From assembly GCA_021738105.1 (NCBI GenBank), contig JAIPCS010000098.1, forward strand, positions 1 through 12,258: a stretch of 12,258 nucleotides of DNA, in the 5' to 3' direction. This DNA comes from Sulfuritalea sp. (GTDB lineage Bacteria > Pseudomonadota > Gammaproteobacteria > Burkholderiales > Rhodocyclaceae). This document shows, piece after piece, positions 5,898-12,258 of this stretch (positions within the stretch are counted from its first letter, which is position 1; the number at the start of each line of letters is the position of its first letter). The notes below the pieces were generated by a model. That model did not search any database. It had not been told where the DNA came from and saw only the letters and a program-made list of their open reading frames with translations. The position numbers and the translations under genes are program-made.

Positions 5898-7187
5898 TCA
5901 ATCCGGTGCAAGAAAGTCGGCGTACATCGACTTTGCCCAAACGACATCCTCTCCGCGGGGCTGTGGATCAGACGTCTGACTTACCGACTGGGAGATCGCA
6001 CCATCGCCGCGAAAGCGGTAGTTAGCGTCGATGCGCACACGCTCCATCGGATCGACATCCGTATAGACGTGGCAAACACTTTCCGGCAGTTGAGGCTCGG
6101 GCTGCTTGCCGCGAGAACGGCCGGCAATTTCCGCCGCGACGATTCTTCCAAGCCGATTGGCCAGATGGCCGCTTTTCGGGTAGTGCCCGAAAAGCGTTGA
6201 AACCTTGCCGATCAGATCACCGATCAGAAATACCCGGTCATCATCAATCGCGTGATGACGTACCGGATCTACCGCTGCCCAGCCAGTAGCCTTGCCTTTG
6301 CCGTCCCGCTCGATCAACCCGGCCTGCCAAACCAGATCACCAGCCTGTTGCGCCGGCATCAACATGCCATCGTCAAAATGCAATTCATCAAACTCGGTAG
6401 TTATGGTCTTCTTGAAGGGATCGACCGCGATGACCGAGGCATGGGTCAGGTGCACGATCCCGTTACCATAGCGATCGGCGAATACCCGGTTAAAAGCCTG
6501 CATACCAGGGCCCGGGTCGACAATGACGACTTTCCCCTTGACGCCTTTTTGCCGGAACCACCATGCAATCATCACTGCCCGCTCATAGGGAACAGGAGGA
6601 CAGCGATAAGGCGATGGTGGAATGGTCAGGACAAAATCGCCGCCCTTGAAGTTCGTCAGCTTCCGTTTCAGCACATCCAGCTCACCGGATACAAAACCTG
6701 CCGGATAGTCTCGACGCGACTGCATTTCAGCTTTGTGATCGTCACCAAACCAGGGCTTGTAGTCATAGCGTATGCCAACGGCGAGAATCAGCCAGTCATA
6801 ATCAATGCTTCCCTTCGCGGTAAGGACCCGTCTCGATTCGCGGTCGATGGTATTGACGTCCGCAGTCACTCGCATATAGCCATGAGCGCGGGCGATGGAA
6901 GCATAATCATGGCCACGACCGCTTTCCTGTCCCAAGCCAACCAGCCATTTGTTGCTTAGGGGCAGTGACCGAAATTCCCCATTTCGCTCAATCAGGACAA
7001 CCTCCAGTTCGGGGGCCATCGCTCGCAGGTGACGCGCTGCTGTCAGCCCCCCCCAGCCGCCGCCGACAATGACCACCCGTCGCCCCCGGCTGGGTGGCAA
7101 GAGTGCCGCGAGCGATGGACGAGCGATCCAGGTTGCGCCAAGAGCAAGGCTGGCGCCAAGAAAATATCGCCTACCGTTTGTTTTCAT
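5898..7187 (-). CDS. Tat-exported FAD-dependent sulfide dehydrogenase-like flavoprotein (FccB/SoxF type)
   Basis: About 429 residues. The start at ATG 7187 puts a twin-arginine signal (NGRRYFLGASLALGATWIA) at the very N-terminus, with GGAA just upstream; the frame is open to 7259 but that would bury the signal. FAD site: VVIVGGGWGGLTAARHL (GxGxxG near 42-47) with the ribose-binding Glu in LIERN. The pattern YRCPPVPYERA holds Cys196, and the C-terminal domain holds Cys372 (SVCHVYTDVDP). Their spacing of 176 equals that of the Cys161-Cys337 redox disulfide of Allochromatium flavocytochrome c, as I recall it. The second FAD motif is FLIGD (323-324) followed by YPKSGHLAN. The end WAKSMYADF resembles the FCSD C-terminal domain. 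The family oxidises sulfide in the periplasm and passes electrons to cytochrome c. No fccA-like cytochrome gene lies beside it, so the acceptor and even the substrate are uncertain. Confidence 0.9.
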   Translation of the reverse strand: MKTNGRRYFLGASLALGATWIARPSLAALLPPSRGRRVVIVGGGWGGLTAARHLRAMAPELEVVLIERNGEFRSLPLSNKWLVGLGQESGRGHDYASIARAHGYMRVTADVNTIDRESRRVLTAKGSIDYDWLILAVGIRYDYKPWFGDDHKAEMQSRRDYPAGFVSGELDVLKRKLTNFKGGDFVLTIPPSPYRCPPVPYERAVMIAWWFRQKGVKGKVVIVDPGPGMQAFNRVFADRYGNGIVHLTHASVIAVDPFKKTITTEFDELHFDDGMLMPAQQAGDLVWQAGLIERDGKGKATGWAAVDPVRHHAIDDDRVFLIGDLIGKVSTLFGHYPKSGHLANRLGRIVAAEIAGRSRGKQPEPQLPESVCHVYTDVDPMERVRIDANYRFRGDGAISQSVSQTSDPQPRGEDVVWAKSMYADFLAPD

Positions 7188-7384
7188 ACCATTCCAATTT
7201 TCATTGTCACTCAAAGCCAAAGCAACCCGCGCTGGAATCATGGCTGATAAGATTACCAAGGTAAGCGTATTATCGAGCCCGCACGATCGATGAATGCCAT
7301 GAAACGACGGTCAACCCTTGCAAAAGGCCAAAATATTTGCCTTAGGATGCCTTTGTATCCTCAGAGAATTACTACTATTGCCGC
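7188..7384. promoter_or_regulatory. Divergent intergenic region, flavoprotein / coiled-coil-cyclase unit
   Basis: About 197 bp between two divergently read genes must hold the start signals for both. Small dyads are visible before the coiled-coil gene: CAAAATATTTG (about 7329-7339) and AGGAT...ATCCT (7344-7361). TTGCAA at 7318-7323 with TTAGGAT about 19 nt downstream could be a poor -35/-10 pair for the plus strand. None is strong enough to name a regulator. Confidence 0.3.
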
Positions 7385-8047
7385 ATGATGACATCCGCCG
7401 TCTCTACACTGGAAGAGGAACTCGTTCTGGCCCAGGCCGAGTCGCGCGACATGAAGCGAACGGTGATCGCTCTGCGTACGGAACTCGAGGCCACCCACGC
7501 GGAAATTCAGGCCGTCACTGTGCGTATCACCCAAGCCTATACCGCCGAAATAGCACAGTTGAAAACAACGGTCGGCGCCCTTCGGGACGAGTTGGAACTC
7601 GCCCGGACCGAACGTGAAAAAGCAGTACAGCAGGAGCGCGTCGCTGCCAGCCAGGAAGCGCAGATGCTCAAGGCCACGGCCGCCGCCTTGCGTGACGAAC
7701 TTGAGCACTCACGCGCAGAGCGAGATCATGCAGTGCAGTTGGAGCGCGTCGCAGGCCACAATGAGATGCAACAATTGAAGGCGACATCAGCCGCCTTGCG
7801 CGATGAACTTGAGCGTGCACGAGCAGATACGGACAATGCCGTTCGTATGGCCTTGGTCAGTGCTCAAGGTGAAATCGCACAGCTTCGACAAACCGTCAGC
7901 GGCTTGCGCGAGAGCCTGGAACTGGCTCAAATCGAGCGGAGCAACTCACTCAGCCATGAGCGCTCGCTGTTCGCCGACGAGGGAGCACAATTGCAACAAA
8001 CCATTCAGGCCTTGCGCGACCAGATCGAAGCCATGCGCCGCACGTGA
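7385..8047 (+). CDS. Coiled-coil protein of 36-residue repeats
   Basis: 220 residues, almost all predicted helix, with no signal peptide or membrane segment. After a lead of 28 residues, the block beginning ALRDEL-E-x-A-R recurs at residues 29, 65, 101, 137 and 173, with a last partial copy at 209, always exactly 36 apart. Within a unit the order is ALRDELE, then a charged stretch such as RAERDHAVQLERVA, then QLKAT. The protein should form a long rod, likely oligomeric. 36 residues equals ten turns of an ideal alpha helix and is 7+11+7+11, so it is not a plain heptad coil. Its TGA is shared with a GTG of the cyclase gene (GTGA, 8044-8047), implying co-translation. No catalytic residue or known domain is seen, and I do not recognise the family. 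The start may also be the next ATG at 7388. Confidence 0.85.
   Translation: MMTSAVSTLEEELVLAQAESRDMKRTVIALRTELEATHAEIQAVTVRITQAYTAEIAQLKTTVGALRDELELARTEREKAVQQERVAASQEAQMLKATAAALRDELEHSRAERDHAVQLERVAGHNEMQQLKATSAALRDELERARADTDNAVRMALVSAQGEIAQLRQTVSGLRESLELAQIERSNSLSHERSLFADEGAQLQQTIQALRDQIEAMRRT
7469..8044 (+). repeat. Coding tandem repeat, 108-bp period
   Basis: Five 108-bp units (starting 7469, 7577, 7685, 7793, 7901) and a partial sixth at 8009 encode the 36-residue repeats. Phase is kept exactly with no insertion. Units two to four are closest in protein sequence (ALRDELE plus the following LERVA-like segment), and outer units have drifted. Synonymous differences between copies are many, so the array is old rather than a recent slippage product. 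Confidence 0.85.
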
Positions 8048-10356
8048 GCGGGAAAACAATGGACCAAGCTACCGACCCCCCAAGTATCAAACGAAAGCCG
8101 ACCGAGCGTGACCAGGAAGGCCGTCGTCGCCTGCGTCATCTGGAGTTGCTGCTGGAAGTGACGCGCCGTATGGCAGGCTACGGCACACTCGACGAGGTCT
8201 TGCAGGCACTGGTGGAAATGACCACCAGCGAACTGAATGCCGAACGAGGATCGCTATTCCTCAACGATCCCGACACCAATGAACTGTATTCCCGCGTTGC
8301 ACAGGGAAATATTCAACGCGAGATACGCATTCTCAATACCAGCGGTGTAGCGGGTTATGTCTATACCGCTGGTGAGGCGCTGATCATTGCAGACGCCTAC
8401 GCTGACGACCGCTTCAATCGCTCCATCGACGAACAGACTGGATTCACCACGCGCAATATCCTCTGCGTACCGATCAAGACAGTAAAAGGCGAAATCATCG
8501 GCGTCGCGCAAACGCTCAACAAGCGCACCGGAAAATTTACCAAGCAGGATCTCAATCTGCTCGAAGCCATGACCAGCCAGGGCACTCTGGCGCTGCAAAG
8601 CGCACAGTTCATCGAGCGCATGCAGGCCATTCGCCGCCAGGAAATGGAATTCATCGATGTCGTGTCCGAAGTCACCGCGGACATCAAACTCGGATCCCTG
8701 CTGCAGAAAGTCATGGGTGAAGCGACACGCTTGCTGAACGCCGAGCGCTCGACCCTGTTTCTGAACGATGAAAAAACCAATGAACTCTGGTCTGAAGTGG
8801 GTCAGGGTCTCGAATCGGTGCAGATCCGGCTACCTAATCATCTGGGTATTGCCGGCGCCGTCTTCACCTCGGGCAAGGCCATCAATATCCCCTACGCCTA
8901 TGCCGACCTGCGTTTCAATCCGGCGTTTGACAAAAAAACGGGATATTTCACCCGGTCGATTCTGTGCGTTCCAATCGCCAACAAACATGGCAAGGTCATC
9001 GGCGTAACTCAGGTGCTGAACAAGCGCGGCGGGCCCTTCAGCAGTGAGGACGAATCGCGACTCAGAGCTTTTACGGCACAGATTTCGATCGCGCTTGAAA
9101 ACGCCAAACTGTTTGCCGACGTTCAGAACATGAAGAATTACAACGACGCGATGCTGGAGTCAATGTCCAACGCAGCCATCACGCTGGATGAAGGCGAGAA
9201 GATCGCTACGTGCAATGCTGCCGGCCTGCGCATCCTGAAAGTAACGCCAGCCCAGATTCTGCACAAACCGGCAGCCGAGTTCTTCGCCGGCGACAATATC
9301 TGGGTACAGGAGAAACTCAAGCGCGTAGGTGAAACACAAACCAGCGAAATGACAATGGAGGCCGAACTCGCTGTCGGCGTAGACAAACTCTCAGTGAATC
9401 TCACCGCGTTGCCTCTTCTTTCGATGGAGAAGAAACGCCTTGGCTCGATGCTGATGCTCGAGGACATATCCAACGAGAAGCGCATGCGGTCAACCATGTC
9501 GCGCCTCATGGATCCGGGCATTGCCGACCAGATGCTGGCTGACGGCGCTGATACCCTGGGTGGCAAGAACGTTCAGGCGACCGTGCTGTTTTCGGACATC
9601 CGAGGCTTTACCACGATCACCGAACAGCTTGGCGCCCAAGGCACGGTAGCTCTGCTAAACGAATACTTCACGCTGATGGTTGATTGTATTCAGCGCGAAG
9701 CCGGCTTCCTCGACAAGTTCATCGGCGACGCAATCATGGCAGCCTTCGGTATTCCCGTTGCCCACGACGACGACGCCGACCGATCGGTACGCACATCAAT
9801 TGCCATGATCAGCGAATTGTGGGCATGGAACACGCAGCGCCTAAGCGAAGGAAAGTTACCCGTCGACATCGGTATCGGACTCAACACTGACAACGTCGTG
9901 TCGGGAACCATCGGTTCGAAGAAGCGCATGGACTACACCATCATCGGTGACGGCGTAAACCTTGCAGCAAGGTTGGAATCAGCGTGCAAGCAATACGGTG
10001 CCCATATTCTGATCAGCGAATTCACGTACAAGGCGCTTCGAGGGACCTACTACAGTCGGGAGCTCGACCTGGTTGTGGTGAAAGGCAAAACCCAGCCGGT
10101 CGCGATCTACGAAATTCTCGACTACCATACCGAGGAAAGTTACCCCCAGATGACGGATGCATTACGCCATTTCAAGGCCGGCCTACAGAAATTCCGCCAA
10201 CAGAAGTGGGATGATGCCAAGGGGGAATTTCGCGAAGTCCTCGCGCTTAACGCGAATGACGCGGCGGCAACGATGTACATCGAGCGTTGCGACCATTTTG
10301 TAGCCGAGCCTCCTGGCGTTGACTGGAACGGCGTCTGGGTGATGAAATCCAAATAA
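8044..10356 (+). CDS. GAF-GAF-PAS class III adenylate cyclase with C-terminal TPR (CyaB1-like)
   Basis: 770 residues, soluble, converting ATP to cAMP. Domain order: helical lead (20-45), GAF-A (about 45-190), GAF-B (215-355), PAS (365-478), cyclase catalytic domain (508-692), TPR-like helices (703-755). This is the architecture of Anabaena CyaB1. GAF-B has a complete NK-Xn-F-X3-DE motif (Asn326, Lys327, Phe332, Asp336, Glu337), the signature of cyclic-nucleotide-binding GAF domains. GAF-A has Asn159, Lys160, Phe165 and Asp169 but Leu170 in place of Glu. Catalytic domain: metal Asp518 (SDIRGF) and Asp562 (FIGDA); adenine-selecting Lys558 and Thr632 (DYTIIGD); transition-state Asn639 and Arg643 (GVNLAAR). 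All are present, so it should be an active adenylate rather than guanylate cyclase. The GTG at 8044 overlaps the preceding stop; ATG 8059, with GGGA upstream, is an equally likely start. Confidence 0.94.
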   Translation: MSGKTMDQATDPPSIKRKPTERDQEGRRRLRHLELLLEVTRRMAGYGTLDEVLQALVEMTTSELNAERGSLFLNDPDTNELYSRVAQGNIQREIRILNTSGVAGYVYTAGEALIIADAYADDRFNRSIDEQTGFTTRNILCVPIKTVKGEIIGVAQTLNKRTGKFTKQDLNLLEAMTSQGTLALQSAQFIERMQAIRRQEMEFIDVVSEVTADIKLGSLLQKVMGEATRLLNAERSTLFLNDEKTNELWSEVGQGLESVQIRLPNHLGIAGAVFTSGKAINIPYAYADLRFNPAFDKKTGYFTRSILCVPIANKHGKVIGVTQVLNKRGGPFSSEDESRLRAFTAQISIALENAKLFADVQNMKNYNDAMLESMSNAAITLDEGEKIATCNAAGLRILKVTPAQILHKPAAEFFAGDNIWVQEKLKRVGETQTSEMTMEAELAVGVDKLSVNLTALPLLSMEKKRLGSMLMLEDISNEKRMRSTMSRLMDPGIADQMLADGADTLGGKNVQATVLFSDIRGFTTITEQLGAQGTVALLNEYFTLMVDCIQREAGFLDKFIGDAIMAAFGIPVAHDDDADRSVRTSIAMISELWAWNTQRLSEGKLPVDIGIGLNTDNVVSGTIGSKKRMDYTIIGDGVNLAARLESACKQYGAHILISEFTYKALRGTYYSRELDLVVVKGKTQPVAIYEILDYHTEESYPQMTDALRHFKAGLQKFRQQKWDDAKGEFREVLALNANDAAATMYIERCDHFVAEPPGVDWNGVWVMKSK

Positions 10357-10467
10357 CGCCGAAAGTCGTAAAACTCGGCCGGTTAAACCGAAACCACCTT
10401 GCAGCTCACATGGACCTTCAAAGGGTCGTCGTTGGGGTATTCCTCTAATGACGCTAAGCGGTCTTGA

Positions 10468-11817
10468 CTAAGGTTTGGCTGCCGCCTTTAACACTCCACG
10501 AACCAAGTTTCGACTGTGGGTACCGAAATTGCTCATCAACTCAACCGTAACGGCATCGAGTTTTCCACGCCGGACACTGTCGAGTTTGGCGAGTTCAGCC
10601 AGCAGATCGATTTCAGACTCTTTTACGCCGAAATCAAATGATGGATCCGAGACGTAATGAGCTGGCAGGGTTTCTACCAGAATATCGGTAAGTCGTACTC
10701 CGAACCCGTGAGATTGGCTACTCACGACATCGCGCGGGTAAAGATCGGACCAAGCCGCATAAGTAGAATCCTTTTTATCGTTGTTTAGCGCCTGTTCCAG
10801 TGCCGTATCCTGTTTCGTCCGCGTTGCGTTGTAGATCAGTTGATTCTGGTATTTTTCCAGCGCCAAATGGCGATTCGACAGCAGGACAATCATTTCGTTT
10901 TTCAGTCGTGGAAAGCCGGCCATCGCCAGCATATTGATACCAATAAGTTTCAGCGATGAATTTCCCGGTGACACACTGGCATGATAAGGCTGCGTCAAGT
11001 CCTGCACATAGTGCAATGCCAGACCCGTAAATCGCCAACCCCAGTAGGCGTGTCCAGTCCGAAAAGCCAGCGCAGCCAGGGCGCTGTACTGATGAACGCG
11101 CATCAGTGGGAATGTTTTCTTGAGAAACGGCGCCGCCATATAGATCACACGGTCTTCATGATAGAAGCCCATGTGAAACGGCGCCTGTGTAGAGAAGTAC
11201 AACGCCGGATTGCCAAAAGGCAGCGCGCCGAATCCGTAGGTTTTACCCCACTCGGACGGACTATCCGACCATAAATTGATGTCCAGACCATAATCGGGTT
11301 CGTCGGTAGCCGACGCCAACACGGCCAGCGCCGCAACTGACTGTCCGGGGTTGATGCTGACAAAACGGCGTGTGGAATGGGCCTGCTCAGGCAGTGTATT
11401 CACCTCTGCATGCTTCAACAAGCTGGAGGCCTCCGGCTCAGGATCCCGGGGATCGGCTTGCAGGTACAGCGCGAACCTGCTGTCGGGAGCCACCCGTATT
11501 GCTTTCAAAAACGCCTGGCGGCGCGCTGCATCACTTTGCGTCGGGTCGGCTTTGAACACCAGTTCCGCCGGGCGCGGAGGATATACCGCAAGATTCGCCT
11601 TGGCCCACCCTTCCTGCCGGATCAGCAAGCTCTCAATCGAGCGCTCCTGCGCCTTCAGGAAGGTTTCGAGCGGTTCCACCCTGACTAGCGCGGCCGTTGC
11701 CACCTCAGGCATTTTTTCGAATACCCGATAGGCCGCATAAGTATGATTGCTCCAAGCCATGGCGTTGCCCGCAGACATGCAAAACAGGCTGATCAAGGTC
11801 AGTACGTATCGCTTCAT
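10468..11817 (-). CDS. Secreted zinc-dependent phospholipase C / S1-P1 nuclease-like protein
   Basis: 449 residues with a clear signal peptide (MKRYVLTLISLFCMSAGNAMA). Cleavage after Ala21 leaves Trp22 as the mature N-terminus in WSNHTY. In zinc phospholipase C and S1/P1 nucleases the N-terminal Trp binds zinc through its own amino group and backbone carbonyl. The second signature is LALHYVQDLTQPYH, with His269, Asp273 and His279 at the spacings H-x3-D-x5-H seen in P1 nuclease (HFxGDxHQPLH). The protein is longer than P1 nuclease (about 270 residues), with an insertion of about 200 residues between the N-terminus and this motif and a long C-terminal part. Substrate, lipid or nucleic acid, cannot be told. 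A strong ribosome site precedes the ATG. It stands alone, convergent with the cyclase gene. Confidence 0.8.
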   Translation of the reverse strand: MKRYVLTLISLFCMSAGNAMAWSNHTYAAYRVFEKMPEVATAALVRVEPLETFLKAQERSIESLLIRQEGWAKANLAVYPPRPAELVFKADPTQSDAARRQAFLKAIRVAPDSRFALYLQADPRDPEPEASSLLKHAEVNTLPEQAHSTRRFVSINPGQSVAALAVLASATDEPDYGLDINLWSDSPSEWGKTYGFGALPFGNPALYFSTQAPFHMGFYHEDRVIYMAAPFLKKTFPLMRVHQYSALAALAFRTGHAYWGWRFTGLALHYVQDLTQPYHASVSPGNSSLKLIGINMLAMAGFPRLKNEMIVLLSNRHLALEKYQNQLIYNATRTKQDTALEQALNNDKKDSTYAAWSDLYPRDVVSSQSHGFGVRLTDILVETLPAHYVSDPSFDFGVKESEIDLLAELAKLDSVRRGKLDAVTVELMSNFGTHSRNLVRGVLKAAAKP

Positions 11818-11823
11818 CAGAAA

Positions 11824-11831
11824 CTCTCCTC
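11824..11831 (-). promoter_or_regulatory. Strong Shine-Dalgarno site
   Basis: On the minus strand GAGGAGAG lies six nucleotides before the ATG at 11817. This is the best ribosome-binding site in the window and fixes the start of the secreted PLC/P1-like protein. Confidence 0.8.
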
Positions 11832-12132
11832 AAGACTTCATCGCGGGCCGGCAAGTTACTCGATGGCCAGGAATGAAATCGTTCAAGTGCAACTACTACC
11901 CAAGGGAAGCGGCCAAAGCCGGGCACGCTGAAGATCGTAACAAAATGAGCACTATGTAGTAGTTTTCCGGCAGACGAGCGGAAACCGGAGTATCTGATTG
12001 ACAGCACAGAAATGCAAAACCTGCCATCACATTGTTGCTTGAACGGAGTCGAAAGTCCGGTGGACCGAACTATTGGGCATGGTTCGAATCAGATTGTCGG
12101 AATTAAGCCGGAAACGAGCTAAACATAGCGTC
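11832..12132. other. Intergenic stretch without a recognisable gene
   Basis: About 300 bp between the secreted enzyme and the transposase fragment. It must contain the promoter of the minus-strand enzyme gene, but no convincing -35/-10 pair is seen. It also should hold the IS630-type element's end, yet no inverted repeat can be identified with only one end visible. No coding region with a supported family was found. Confidence 0.5.
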
Positions 12133-12258
12133 TTAAATAATGCCGCATAATCTACGCAGCACTGAATTGGGTTGTCGCCAGCGGTCGAAGCATTTTTCGG
12201 CTGCGGTGAGCACTTCGCCCAGAGTGGCGAAGAAGCGGTTGTGCGTGGCCATGCGGCG
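12133..12258 (-). CDS. IS630-family transposase, C-terminal end (partial, runs off right edge)
   Basis: Read on the minus strand from the right edge, the frame gives RRMATHNRFFATLGEVLTAA, then EKCFDRWRQPNSVLRRLCGII and a TAA at 12133-12135: 41 residues. The NRFF-x-TL-x-EVL..F-x-RW-x-x-PN-x-VLRRLCG block is the conserved tail of IS630-type (Tc1/mariner-like) DDE transposases. It is too short for the usual ORF length cut-offs. The rest of the gene lies beyond the window, so intactness is unknown. Confidence 0.8.
   Translation of the reverse strand, partial: RRMATHNRFFATLGEVLTAAEKCFDRWRQPNSVLRRLCGII

Noticed and set aside
6252..6959. 235-codon open frame on the plus strand opposite the flavoprotein
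   Set aside because: It is antisense to the FAD protein that carries all family motifs, and its own translation shows none.
7469..8044. Regular 108-bp spacing considered as a CRISPR-like or satellite array
   Set aside because: The copies are in frame, differ at many synonymous sites and have no conserved DNA repeat with unique spacers; this is a protein-level repeat.
10413..10427. Hairpin GACCTT...AAGGGTC in the convergent gap after the cyclase
   Set aside because: The stem needs a G-T pair and no T run follows on either strand, so it cannot be called a terminator.

Overview
The window reads as chromosomal DNA of a Pseudomonadota bacterium, most likely a betaproteobacterium. This rests on a Uup-type ABC-F ATPase, a tRNA gene that encodes its own CCA end, a Tat-exported flavocytochrome c sulfide dehydrogenase-like flavoprotein, a DUF411 protein and a CyaB1-like GAF-GAF-PAS adenylate cyclase. 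No single gene fixes the genus. Both window ends lie inside transposase genes: an IS481-like C-terminus on the left and an IS630-like C-terminus on the right.

Layout. 1-139: 3' end of an IS481-type transposase, followed by a strong bidirectional terminator. 199-2624 (minus strand): a tight five-gene run, read right to left as a small hypothetical, an RNase HI-like protein, an acidic hypothetical, a GIY-YIG protein and an alpha/beta hydrolase. Two of its junctions are 4-nt start/stop overlaps (CTGA and ATGA). 2719-4632 (minus): uup. 4692-4767 (plus): tRNA-Arg(CCU), divergent from uup. 4853-5862 (plus): a two-gene unit, an exported ankyrin-repeat protein and an exported DUF411 protein. 5898-7187 (minus): FccB/SoxF-like flavoprotein with a Tat signal. 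7385-10356 (plus): a coiled-coil protein made of five exact 36-residue repeats, overlapping by GTGA a 770-residue GAF-GAF-PAS-cyclase-TPR protein. 10468-11817 (minus): a secreted protein with the zinc phospholipase C / S1-P1 nuclease signature. 12133-12258 (minus): 3' end of an IS630-type transposase.

How genes may work together. The coiled-coil gene and the cyclase look translationally coupled, so the most interesting unit here is a cAMP-signalling module in which a rod-like repeat protein may scaffold or tune the cyclase; that partnership is inference. The GAF-B domain carries a complete NK-Xn-F-X3-DE motif, as in cyclic-nucleotide-binding GAF domains. The minus-strand run at the left pairs nucleic-acid enzymes (RNase HI-like, GIY-YIG) with proteins of unknown function. 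The flavoprotein suggests periplasmic sulfide or related sulfur oxidation, but no cytochrome c partner gene lies beside it. No CRISPR array, rRNA, riboswitch or complete insertion sequence was seen.
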